DNA of 64,000 bases from Gulosibacter chungangensis (lineage in GTDB: Bacteria; Actinomycetota; Actinomycetes; Actinomycetales; Microbacteriaceae): assembly GCF_008831155.1 (NCBI RefSeq), contig NZ_WBKB01000006.1:1-64000 (forward strand), given 5' to 3'. This document shows, in pieces, positions 6,608 through 13,736 of this stretch. Every line of letters begins with the position of its first letter. Position 1 is the stretch's first letter. Under the pieces are notes generated by a model that did not search any database, was not told where the DNA came from, and saw only the letters and a program-made list of their open reading frames with translations. Made by a program: the position numbers and the translations under genes.

Positions 6608-8023
6608 CTAGTAGTAATACATTCCGCGGTTATTCAGCCAGGCAACGGGGTCGACGTAGCTGCCGCCCTGCAGGATTTCGAAGTGCAGGTGACAACCGGT
6701 GGAGGCGCCAGTGGTGCCCGCGTAGCCGATGACATCCCCGGCATTCACGTACTGCCCAACGTAGACATTGATACCGCCCGAGGAAATGTGGCCGTTCTGG
6801 ATCACGCTGCCGTCGTTGGTGCGGTAGGAGACCATGTTGCCGTAGTCACCGACCCAGCCGGCGATCGTCACGGTGCCGGATGCGACCGCATAGATCGGTG
6901 CCCAGCAGGTGCCGCCGGGGACGACCAAGTCGATGCCATTGTGCATCCGCCAGTAGAAATAGACAGGGTGCAGGCGCATGCCGTAGGGGCTGGTGATGTA
7001 CGCCGAGGAGGACATCGGGTAGTGATAGCCCGCGGTGGATGCGCTGCTCGACCCGCTGCTGGAGGAACCGCTCGAGGATGAGCCGGAGCTGCTGGAACTG
7101 CTCGAGCTACTGGAGCTGCTTGAGGAGGACGAGGAGCTGGAGCCACTGTTGTTCTGCTGTTGGCGGGCGGCCTCGGCTGCTGCGGCTTCCGCGGCCGCTG
7201 CTTCGGCGGCTTCCTGGCGCTCCCGTTCGATGCGCTGGCGCTCTTCTTCGCGAAGTCGCTCGCCCTCTTCGTAGTCGGCTTCAACCACGTCGCGGTGCTC
7301 CATGAGCGGAATCAACATGGCTTCGAGTTCCGAGCCTTCGTTGATCGCCGCATCACGCTTGTTCTGGAGGTCCTGCTGCGCCGCGACTGCCGACTCGTAG
7401 GCCGCTTGCGATTCCGCCTCGAGCCGTTCGAGTTCATCGAGCGCGACCTCTGCCTGCTCGCCAAGCTGTTCGGCGTTATTGCGCTGACTGACCGCATCCT
7501 CGTAAGTGCCGCCGTTGTGGGTGCCGAGCTTGGAGAGCGTCGACATGCCCATCAAAAAGTCGTCGGCTGAGCCGGGCTGTGTGAGCAGCTGCACGGTCGG
7601 ATCGACGTTGACCCGATTCGACATTGCGGCGACCATGGCGCCGGCTTCCTGCTCAGATTCGGTCGCGAGCTGGTCCGCCTCGTCAGCCTGCAGCTGCAGG
7701 TTGTAGACGACCGAGTTCTGTTCGGTGGTCGCATCTGCCGCGTCGGAGTACGCCTGGCCGGCGTCAATGGCGACCTGCTCAGCTACTTCGACATCGGCTT
7801 TGAGCTGATCAATCTGGCCGTTGATTTCGTCGATCAGGGCGTTTTGCTTGTCGACATCGCCCTGTGCGCTGATGACGTCATCCCAGGTGGCGTATTCGTC
7901 GAGATCTTTTGCGGTTGAGACAAGTGCGCCCTGTGCAATCAGAGCTGCGGTGAGAACTACTACGGCACCGGCTTTGAAACCAAGGTGGCGCGTGCGATCC
8001 CACAGACCACTGGTCGAAGTCAT
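6608..8023 (-). CDS. Secreted M23 peptidase with coiled coil and poly-Ser linker
   Basis: 471 residues. A basic N-terminus followed by GAVVVLTAALIAQGALVST is a signal peptide or anchor. Residues about 45-270 are Glu/Gln/Ala-rich coiled coil, as in PcsB/EnvC-type hydrolases and NlpC/P60 partners. A Ser-rich linker of about 40 residues, including a run of about 20 Ser, follows. The C-terminal 120 residues are a LytM/M23 zinc endopeptidase domain with the ligands in MHNGIDLV (H, D) and HLHFEI (H-x-H). The usual YAH motif reads NGHISSG. It likely cleaves peptidoglycan cross-bridges during growth or division. The start is ATG 8023 with AGAGGG upstream; the in-frame start at 8089 would disrupt the signal peptide. 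Confidence 0.9.
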   Translation of the reverse strand: MTSTSGLWDRTRHLGFKAGAVVVLTAALIAQGALVSTAKDLDEYATWDDVISAQGDVDKQNALIDEINGQIDQLKADVEVAEQVAIDAGQAYSDAADATTEQNSVVYNLQLQADEADQLATESEQEAGAMVAAMSNRVNVDPTVQLLTQPGSADDFLMGMSTLSKLGTHNGGTYEDAVSQRNNAEQLGEQAEVALDELERLEAESQAAYESAVAAQQDLQNKRDAAINEGSELEAMLIPLMEHRDVVEADYEEGERLREEERQRIERERQEAAEAAAAEAAAAEAARQQQNNSGSSSSSSSSSSSSSSSSSSSGSSSSGSSSSGSSSASTAGYHYPMSSSAYITSPYGMRLHPVYFYWRMHNGIDLVVPGGTCWAPIYAVASGTVTIAGWVGDYGNMVSYRTNDGSVIQNGHISSGGINVYVGQYVNAGDVIGYAGTTGASTGCHLHFEILQGGSYVDPVAWLNNRGMYYY

Positions 8024-8608
8024 CCGTCCCTCTCTTTGCCTTCTTTCGAGACGCTCCGTTGCCTCGAATTTGGCATCGTCAGTGCGCAACTTTCACATAC
8101 GCCACGTAAACAACATTTGCTACGGTAGTCACTCTGGCCAATGTAATCAATATTTTTCTCACGACACGCGCAGTCTGCCGACGCTATTTAGCCCGATGAT
8201 GCGGTAAATACTCGCGTTATACACGGAGTGTCGGCAAGACGGCATTTTTTCACTGGATGCAGCGGGGCACTTTCCGAAAGGTTTAGTGCCTCCAGCGCCC
8301 GAGCGTTTTTTCACCGCCAGCATCCCGAGCAATTTTGCACCGCCAGCAGCCTCGAGTGACTTTGCACTTCCTGCCCCCTCGAGCGATTCCTCACTTCCTG
8401 AACCCCAAGCGATTTTGCCGCCCCAGCATCCACGAGCGATTCCGCACCTCCAGCATCCTGAACGATTTTGCACCTTCAGCATCATCGCGACACGCCGATA
8501 ACTTCCCAGCATTTAGGCCGATTTTGAAACCCGAGCCGCAGCCAACTTGCGAGCGCTGCGCAATGCCCCTAAGCTTTACTCTCGGCAGTCAACACGACAG
8601 CAAATCTC
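8024..8608. other. Intergenic region before the tRNA cluster
   Basis: A 585-nt stretch with no convincing gene. The first 200 nt hold the presumed promoter of the M23 peptidase and are relatively AT-rich. Bases 8285-8490 hold the degenerate 26-nt tandem array listed separately. The remaining 120 nt lead into tRNA-Glu, and nothing else is recognisable there. Confidence 0.8.
8285..8490. repeat. Degenerate 26-27-nt tandem array, about 8 units
   Basis: Successive units begin at about 8286, 8312, 8338, 8365, 8392, 8418, 8445 and 8471, each close to CACCTCCAGCATCC followed by CGAGCGATTTTG. The spacing alternates between 26 and 27 nt. The copies have diverged, and frames through them do not look like protein. 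Confidence 0.85.
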
Positions 8609-8681
8609 GGCCCCATCGTCTAGTGGCCTAGGACACTGGCCTTTCACGCCGGCAACACGGGTTCGAATCCCGTTGGGGTCA
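8609..8681 (+). tRNA. tRNA-Glu (TTC)
   Basis: A 73-nt cloverleaf. The acceptor GGCCCCA pairs with TGGGGTC, with one G-T pair. The anticodon stem CTGGC/GCCGG encloses the loop CTTTCAC with anticodon TTC. The T arm is ACGGG/CCCGT with loop TTCGAAT. CCA is not encoded. It is the first of three clustered tRNA genes. Confidence 0.96.
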
Positions 8682-8749
8682 CTGTGGTAGCCCCGAGTGG
8701 TACCGAAGCCGAGAGATCTGTTACTGTTGGATGTCGCAAAAATTAATAA

Positions 8750-8823
8750 GGCCCTGTAGCGCAGTTGGTTAGCGTGCCGCCCTGTCACGGCGGAGGTCGC
8801 GGGTTCAAGTCCCGTCAGGGTCG
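8750..8823 (+). tRNA. tRNA-Asp (GTC)
   Basis: A 74-nt cloverleaf. The acceptor is GGCCCTG/CAGGGTC with discriminator G. The anticodon loop CTGTCAC (anticodon GTC) sits on the stem CCGCC/GGCGG, and the T loop is TTCAAGT. CCA is not encoded. It lies 68 nt after tRNA-Glu. Confidence 0.96.
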
Positions 8824-8886
8824 CGAGTGCGACGCCCTTGTCGAAAGATGAGGGCGTTTCATCTCGGTAAAGGATTTCCTTTACCC

Positions 8887-8959
8887 GGCTCTGTAGCTCA
8901 GTTGGTAGAGCGCACGACTGAAAATCGTGAGGTCACGGGATCGACGCCCGTCGGAGCCA
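8887..8959 (+). tRNA. tRNA-Phe (GAA)
   Basis: A 73-nt cloverleaf. The acceptor is GGCTCTG/CGGAGCC with discriminator A. The anticodon loop CTGAAAA (anticodon GAA) sits on CACGA/TCGTG. The T loop reads ATCGACG instead of the usual TTCGAAT, a form I believe occurs in some actinobacterial tRNA-Phe genes. A terminator follows directly. Confidence 0.95.
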
Positions 8960-8961
8960 CT

Positions 8962-8995
8962 AAACCCCGCGTAGCTTCTACATCGCGGGGTTTTT
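8962..8995 (+). terminator. Terminator after tRNA-Phe
   Basis: A ten-base stem (8962-8971 and 8984-8993, AAACCCCGCG with its complement), a 12-nt loop and a TTTTT run. It ends the tRNA cluster transcript. Confidence 0.9.
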
Positions 8996-9032
8996 CGTTT
9001 TCCCGCGCCGCCGGCCGCCGCGCTTGCACTCC

Positions 9033-9235
9033 AACAATTCGTCACCAGACGCTCTTCTACCCGCCCCAATCAGCATCCATCGACGAATCTCCACACCCCA
9101 CCCCCAACAACTCGTCACTCGACGCTCTCCCGCCAGCCCCAAACAGCATCCATCGACGGATCTCGGCGTCCCACCCCAGCAACTCGTCACTGGGTGCTCT
9201 TCTGTCGGCTACAACCAGCGCCTATCGACGGGTCT
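9033..9235. repeat. 72-nt-period hairpin repeat, locus A (3 units)
   Basis: Three 57-58-nt units at 9033-9090, 9106-9163 and 9179-9235, each separated by 15 nt rich in CCAC. Each starts near ACAACTCGTCAC and ends near CATCGACGGATCT, so the unit ends are partly complementary. The same unit and spacing recur at 41077-41277 and 50315-50443. Confidence 0.9.
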
Positions 9236-9348
9236 GTGTGGCGGGAGGGTCGGTGGAACCCACCGAGGCCGCTCGGCGAAAGCGGCGGAGGCCGAGGAAT
9301 CTGCGGAGACCGCACAGCTAAACTGGGGCGATTTCACGAAGGAGTGCG

Positions 9349-10392
9349 ATGTTCGAATCAGAAGCAAGCGTCGTCGACCAGCAAGTCTCGACGGGGCAAC
9401 TCCCCACATGGGAAGAAGTCGAAGAGCTCACTGCGCTTGCGTATGCGGAATATCGGGATCTCGATGAAGGGGAAGTCGCCGACTATATTCCGGCGCTGGC
9501 CCACGCCAGCCCCGACTGGTTTGGGGTATCGGTAGCTGAAGTGCACGGGCGGATCCACGACGTCGGCGAAGCCCGGCATCCATTCTCGATCCAGTCCGTC
9601 TCCAAGGCGTTCGTGTTCGCCCTCGTCTGCGAAGAATTTGGCCACGATGTCGTCCGCGAGCGCATCGGCGCGAATAACACCGGCCTGTCTTTCAACTCGG
9701 TGATCGCCATTGAACTCAACGAGGGCAGCCCCATGAACCCGATGGTGAACGCCGGCGCGATCGCCACCACTGGGATGCTGGCTGGCATCTCGCACGAGCG
9801 GCAGTGGAGCCGCATCCGCGAGGGGCTTTCTGCGTTCGCCGGCCGCGAGCTCGAGGTGGATGCAGAGGTCTATGCCTCCGAGATGGCCAGCAATCAGCGC
9901 AATCAGGCCATCGCCTACCTCCTACAGAGTTACGGTCGCCTCAACAGGGACCCGCACGAAACTCTTGATGTCTATACCCGGCAGTGTTCGCTGCTCGTAA
10001 CCGGCCACGATCTCGCGATCATGGGATCCACCCTGGCGAATGGTGGCGTAAACCCGATTACCGGTGAGCGGGTGGTCTCCCCCGACACCACGCGAGACAC
10101 GCTGTCCATGCTCGCGGGTAACGGTATGTATGAACGTTCCGGCGAGTGGCTCTTCGAAATCGGCCTCCCGGCGAAATCCGGTGTCGCCGGTGGAATCGTT
10201 GCGGTATCTCCCGGGAAGGGCGCCGTTGGCACGTTTTCTCCGAGGCTCGACCGGGCGGGCAATAGCGTGCGCGGCCAGCGCGCGATCGCATATCTCTCGC
10301 GTGCCCTCGGACTCAATCTCTTCGCGTCCTCGGAACTGCCAGCCCAGCCACGCCCCACCTCAACAAGCGGATTCGGCATCCTCAACAACTAG
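9349..10392 (+). CDS. glsA: Glutaminase (serine-dependent class A)
   Basis: 347 residues. It hydrolyses glutamine to glutamate and ammonia. The beta-lactamase-like fold is clear: the nucleophile motif HPFSIQSVSKAFVFALV, then SGLSFNS-type GLSFNSVIAIE, NPMVNAGAIATTGML, and YLLQSYGRLNRDPHETLDVYTRQCS. GLPAKSGVAGGIVAVSPGKG is near residue 275. The start at ATG 9349 has GAAGGAG 6 nt upstream. It is about 35-40 residues longer than E. coli GlsA, mostly at the two ends. It is monocistronic, with a hairpin-repeat locus just upstream. Confidence 0.95.
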   Translation: MFESEASVVDQQVSTGQLPTWEEVEELTALAYAEYRDLDEGEVADYIPALAHASPDWFGVSVAEVHGRIHDVGEARHPFSIQSVSKAFVFALVCEEFGHDVVRERIGANNTGLSFNSVIAIELNEGSPMNPMVNAGAIATTGMLAGISHERQWSRIREGLSAFAGRELEVDAEVYASEMASNQRNQAIAYLLQSYGRLNRDPHETLDVYTRQCSLLVTGHDLAIMGSTLANGGVNPITGERVVSPDTTRDTLSMLAGNGMYERSGEWLFEIGLPAKSGVAGGIVAVSPGKGAVGTFSPRLDRAGNSVRGQRAIAYLSRALGLNLFASSELPAQPRPTSTSGFGILNN

Positions 10393-10517
10393 CCGGGGTG
10401 AGACCAAAGGCGTCTACTTCGTTTCATTCGGGTGGCTCGTGTGCACCTGTTCAAGAAACACCGTCTGCCCCTCAACGAAAAACCAAATTCGTGCGCCGTC
10501 ACCCCGCAGTTCGGGAG

Positions 10518-11534
10518 CTAGTTCGCAATCGCAACGGCTGCCAGCACCTGGCCGCGCGCGGCAGCGATCCGTTCGGCTTGGGTCTCGATTGCCTCGGCTA
10601 AATCCACCTCGGTTAAGTCCGCTTCGGTGATCGCGGCTTCGGCGGCCCCTGCCCACAGTTCAACGTTCACGCTGAGCTTTTGCTTCGCGGACTTCGGCCG
10701 TCACACCCCAATCACCTCGCCATCCACCCCAACCGCACCGGGCCGCCCCAACACCGGCCACAGCGTCTTCCGGTGGCCCTCATCCAACACGAGAAACTCC
10801 CGGTCCTTCGCCGCCATAAAGAGGTCGAAACCACTCAACAGCCGCAACTGCGGCGCATCCACCCTTCCCGCATCCCTAAGCTGCTCAACATCCGCCGTCA
10901 GGGCAAACAGCCGACGCCCCGCCACGGTCACCTCGCGCGCATCCGCTGGCCAATACGCCTTGATCTCACCCACATTCGTCTCCAGGTAGGCCGCAATGTC
11001 GCGCGGGCTTGCAGGCCCGAGGTGGTGCAGGTACGCGCGAATCACCTGCCGCGGGGTGGATGCCCGCAGAGGGTCACTCGCGAATCCGGGCTCACGGCGC
11101 GGCCAGTTCGGGATGCGCCGAAGATTCGGCGGGTTAGTGCCTGGCTCAAGCTCAAGCCCCGCGTGGAGTGCCCCGATCCGAAAGAGTTGCTCGTGCGGAT
11201 GCGTAGCCCCGCACCGTCGACAATCAACCTGGTATTCGCCCGGAAGTCGCTCGTGCAGCAGCGTCGACAGCTCACCCTTCGAAATTGTGGCGCCACGGCT
11301 GGGAACCGCCTCACGCATCACAGTCGCAAAGACCTGCATCCCTTCAATCGCTCCGACACCGGCAGCCTGCAGACCTTTTCCGGCAAGCAGGATGCGTTTG
11401 GTCGCGTCGGCCTCAGAGAAGGGTGAGAGCGCGATCTGCAGGTCGGCGAGGTACTCGCGGCGCACAAAATGCGGCGCTCCACGAACGGCCCACACGGTTA
11501 GCTTGGCCGCCCGGGCCTCTTCTCGCTGCATCAC
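10518..11534 (-). pseudogene. Winged-helix DNA-binding (AlkZ-type) protein, decayed
   Basis: The frame from GTG 11534 encodes 277 residues of the winged-helix DNA-binding family (PF06224 relatives): TVWAVRGAPHFVRREYL, ERLPGEYQVDCRRCGATHPHEQ, ALHAGLELEPGTNPP. It then meets TGA at 10701-10703 exactly where relatives read GVWRPR: the bases give VIGV, stop, RPKSAKQKLSVNVELW. The same frame stays open to TAG 10518-10520, giving a further 60 residues that fit the family's C-terminus. The N-terminus is also short: about 50 residues usually precede the WxxRGAPH motif, but TAG occurs in frame 17 codons upstream. A TGG-to-TGA nonsense change in an already shortened gene is the simplest reading. Confidence 0.8.
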
Positions 11535-11599
11535 CGCATCCTTCTCAGCCCAAGTTTCCGCCCTGGAACGACCACCGGCGCCGACCTATCATTGAACAT

Positions 11600-12358
11600 A
11601 TGCCTCGCCGGGTGACTGACTATCGCGGGCTCACCGAGATGAGCCGACTGAGACTGCTGCATGCCGTCCAGCGCCGTCCCGGCCGCCTGCTGAAAGACCT
11701 CGCGGCCGATGCGGGTATCCACATCAACACGGCGCGCGATCACATGCGGGTGCTGGAAGACGAGGGGCTCGTGTCGAGCGCTCCGATCGAGACGGGGCGA
11801 CGGGGCCGGCCGCCGGTGGTGTATTCGCCGGTTCGAGATGTCGATGACAGTGCCGAGGCTTCCCGCCGGGTGCAGGATGCGACCGCTCGCGGCGATCTGC
11901 TCCGTCGCGTTCAGCCCGACCTTCGGGGCACGCTTGACCCGGTTGGGCTGCACCAGCTCGACACCCTCTATGAGCACTTGGATGATGTCGGTCTTGAGCC
12001 CGAGGTGAACCATCGAACGTTGACGGTGGGGCTCAAGCCCTGCCGATATGAGCCGCTGATTCATGAAGAGCGCCCGGTGGTGTGCGCCGTGCATGCCAAG
12101 TTGGTTCGTGACCAACTCCAGCACGTCGAAGGTCCGCTGGAACTTCGCCGACTGCATCCATACGTTGGGCCCGAGCGCTGCGAGATCGTGCTGGGCATCG
12201 CGGGCGAGGCGAGCCGCGCATCCCGCCCGGGCGGCGTTTCGAGCGAGGCCGCGGATGCGGAACTCGCTGAGCAGGCCGACGCCGCCTTGCGCGAATGGCA
12301 ACAGAAGTCCTCCCGAGTATTCACCACCGGCCCCAGCGGCGCGAAGCTCGCGTCGTAG
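11600..12358 (+). CDS. Fe-S-type wHTH regulator (COG2345-like), next to hmp
   Basis: 252 residues. Residues 12-75 are an ArsR/DeoR-like winged helix (RLRLLHAVQRRPGRLLKDLA, HINTARDHMRVLEDEGLV, GRRGRPPVVY). The C-terminal half carries C148-x13-C162-x2-H165 and C194, the ligand spacing seen in SufR-like Fe-S cluster regulators. In actinobacteria such proteins often accompany flavohaemoglobin genes. hmp is the convergent neighbour here, 61 nt away, so nitric-oxide or redox sensing for hmp is a reasonable inference. ATG 11600 is chosen because the conserved domain starts soon after; the frame extends upstream without a better start. Confidence 0.85.
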   Translation: MPRRVTDYRGLTEMSRLRLLHAVQRRPGRLLKDLAADAGIHINTARDHMRVLEDEGLVSSAPIETGRRGRPPVVYSPVRDVDDSAEASRRVQDATARGDLLRRVQPDLRGTLDPVGLHQLDTLYEHLDDVGLEPEVNHRTLTVGLKPCRYEPLIHEERPVVCAVHAKLVRDQLQHVEGPLELRRLHPYVGPERCEIVLGIAGEASRASRPGGVSSEAADAELAEQADAALREWQQKSSRVFTTGPSGAKLAS

Positions 12359-12360
12359 TG

Positions 12361-12415
12361 CGACGGGTGCGGCGGTGGCGCCAAGGGGATAACGCCACCA
12401 CCGCACCGTCGACTG
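12361..12415. terminator. Hairpin between convergent regulator and hmp
   Basis: A long interrupted stem. TGCGGCGGTGGCG at 12368-12380 pairs with the complement at 12393-12405 with one mismatch, and outer GACGG/CCGTC pairs extend it. There is no T run. The position between two convergent stops suggests a bidirectional stop. Confidence 0.55.
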
Positions 12416-12419
12416 CCGA

Positions 12420-13643
12420 CTACGCGTCGGGGTTCTGTGCCCAGAGGTCGGGACCGAAGACCTCGTAGTGGATGTTTTCGCTCGGGATGCCCTGGTCGAT
12501 CAGCGATTTTCGCGCGATCTGCATGAAGGGCAGCGGGCCGCACATGAACACTTCAGCATCGCCCGGCACCTCAACGTCAGAGAGGTTCATGAACCCTTCC
12601 TTCGCTGGGTGGAGCGTGGGTGCCTTGTCAGCATCCTTCTCGTACCAGTTCTGCGCCTTCGCGTCCGACATCGCGAGCACCTGACGGCGCAGGCTGTCAT
12701 ACAGTGCGTGGTCGGCGTGCGACTTGTCGGCGTGGAAGAGGCGCACCGTGCGGTCTGGCTGGCGGCGCGAGAGGTCCTCGAGGATCGCGGCGACCGGGGT
12801 GATCCCGATACCGGCCGAAACGAGCACGATTGGCGAGTCGGTGTCGGCGCGGCCATCAAGCACCACGTCACCGGCAGGCTGTGAAAGGCGCAGTACCGTG
12901 CCGGGCTTGGCGTTCTCGTGCAGCCAACCCGAAACCGCGCCGTCGGGGGCGCCGTTCACACCGCGCACGCGCTTAATGGTCACTCGCAGCGAGTCGCCGC
13001 GCGGGCCCGAAGAGATCGTGTACTGGCGGGGCTGGCGCATCCCGTTTGGCAGGTCGACCTCGATCGCCACGTATTGGCCGGTGCGGTGCGAGGGCACGTT
13101 GCCTTCGAGCGGTGCAAGCAGCAGCGAGAAAACCTCATCAGACTCTTCGAAGCGCTCCACCACGCGGTATTCGCGCCACGGCGACTCGGGGTCGGTGCCG
13201 CCCTGAGCGTAGAGCTTTGCTTCTTCGGCAATGAGCTGGGTCGCAAAGAGCCAGTACACCTCATCCCAGGCAGCAGCGACCTCGGGGGTCACGGCGTCGC
13301 CGAGCACCTTGCCGATCGCACCCATCAGGTACTTGCCGACGATCGTGTACTGCGGAGCCTTAATGCCGAGCGAAACGTGCTTGTGCGCAATGCGCTGCAT
13401 GACGGGGGTGAAGTCCGGCGCATCCGGCGAAATAAGCTGCACCGCGAACGCCACCACCGAGGCCGCGAGTGCCTTCTGCTGTTCCCCGATGGCCTGGTTG
13501 GCGTGATTAAACACGTTCAGCAGCTCGGGGTGAGCTTCGAACATGTCCGGGTAGAAGACCTTGGTGATCGCTTCAGCGTTCTCGGCGACAACGCCGGCGG
13601 TCGCGGCAACGATGGCTTCATTTTCCGGGTGGAGTTTCAGCAT
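12420..13643 (-). CDS. hmp: Flavohaemoglobin, nitric oxide dioxygenase
   Basis: 407 residues. Hmp converts NO and O2 to nitrate using NAD(P)H, FAD and haem. Residues 1-140 are the globin domain, with proximal His in RIAHKHVSLGIKAPQYTIVG. Then come an FAD-binding ferredoxin-reductase domain (PRQYTISSGPRGDSLRVTIKRV, an RxYS-like motif) and an NAD-binding domain (PIVLVSAGIGITPVAAILED). It ends in MCGPLPFMQIARKSLIDQGI and YEVFGPDLW. ATG 13643 is the family start (MLKLHPENEAIV) with GGAGAGG upstream; an in-frame start at 13685 is unlikely. It is probably controlled by the adjacent Fe-S-type regulator. Confidence 0.96.
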   Translation of the reverse strand: MLKLHPENEAIVAATAGVVAENAEAITKVFYPDMFEAHPELLNVFNHANQAIGEQQKALAASVVAFAVQLISPDAPDFTPVMQRIAHKHVSLGIKAPQYTIVGKYLMGAIGKVLGDAVTPEVAAAWDEVYWLFATQLIAEEAKLYAQGGTDPESPWREYRVVERFEESDEVFSLLLAPLEGNVPSHRTGQYVAIEVDLPNGMRQPRQYTISSGPRGDSLRVTIKRVRGVNGAPDGAVSGWLHENAKPGTVLRLSQPAGDVVLDGRADTDSPIVLVSAGIGITPVAAILEDLSRRQPDRTVRLFHADKSHADHALYDSLRRQVLAMSDAKAQNWYEKDADKAPTLHPAKEGFMNLSDVEVPGDAEVFMCGPLPFMQIARKSLIDQGIPSENIHYEVFGPDLWAQNPDA

Positions 13644-13736
13644 GAGATGGGCACCTCTCCTAAATTCTCTGGATGCGAGGAACACCTCGATCCTGCCCGG
13701 TCGCCAAATTCGCTGCTCGCGGTTCCACCGTGTTTA

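Noticed and set aside
9243-9300. Short hairpin TCGGTGG/CCACCGA before glsA as riboswitch or attenuator
   Set aside because: Only 7 bp with a 3-nt loop, no further structure or T run; chance pairing is common at this GC content.
10414-10656. 80-residue minus-strand frame after the winged-helix pseudogene
   Set aside because: The other minus frame over the same bases carries the family C-terminus; this one is a shadow.
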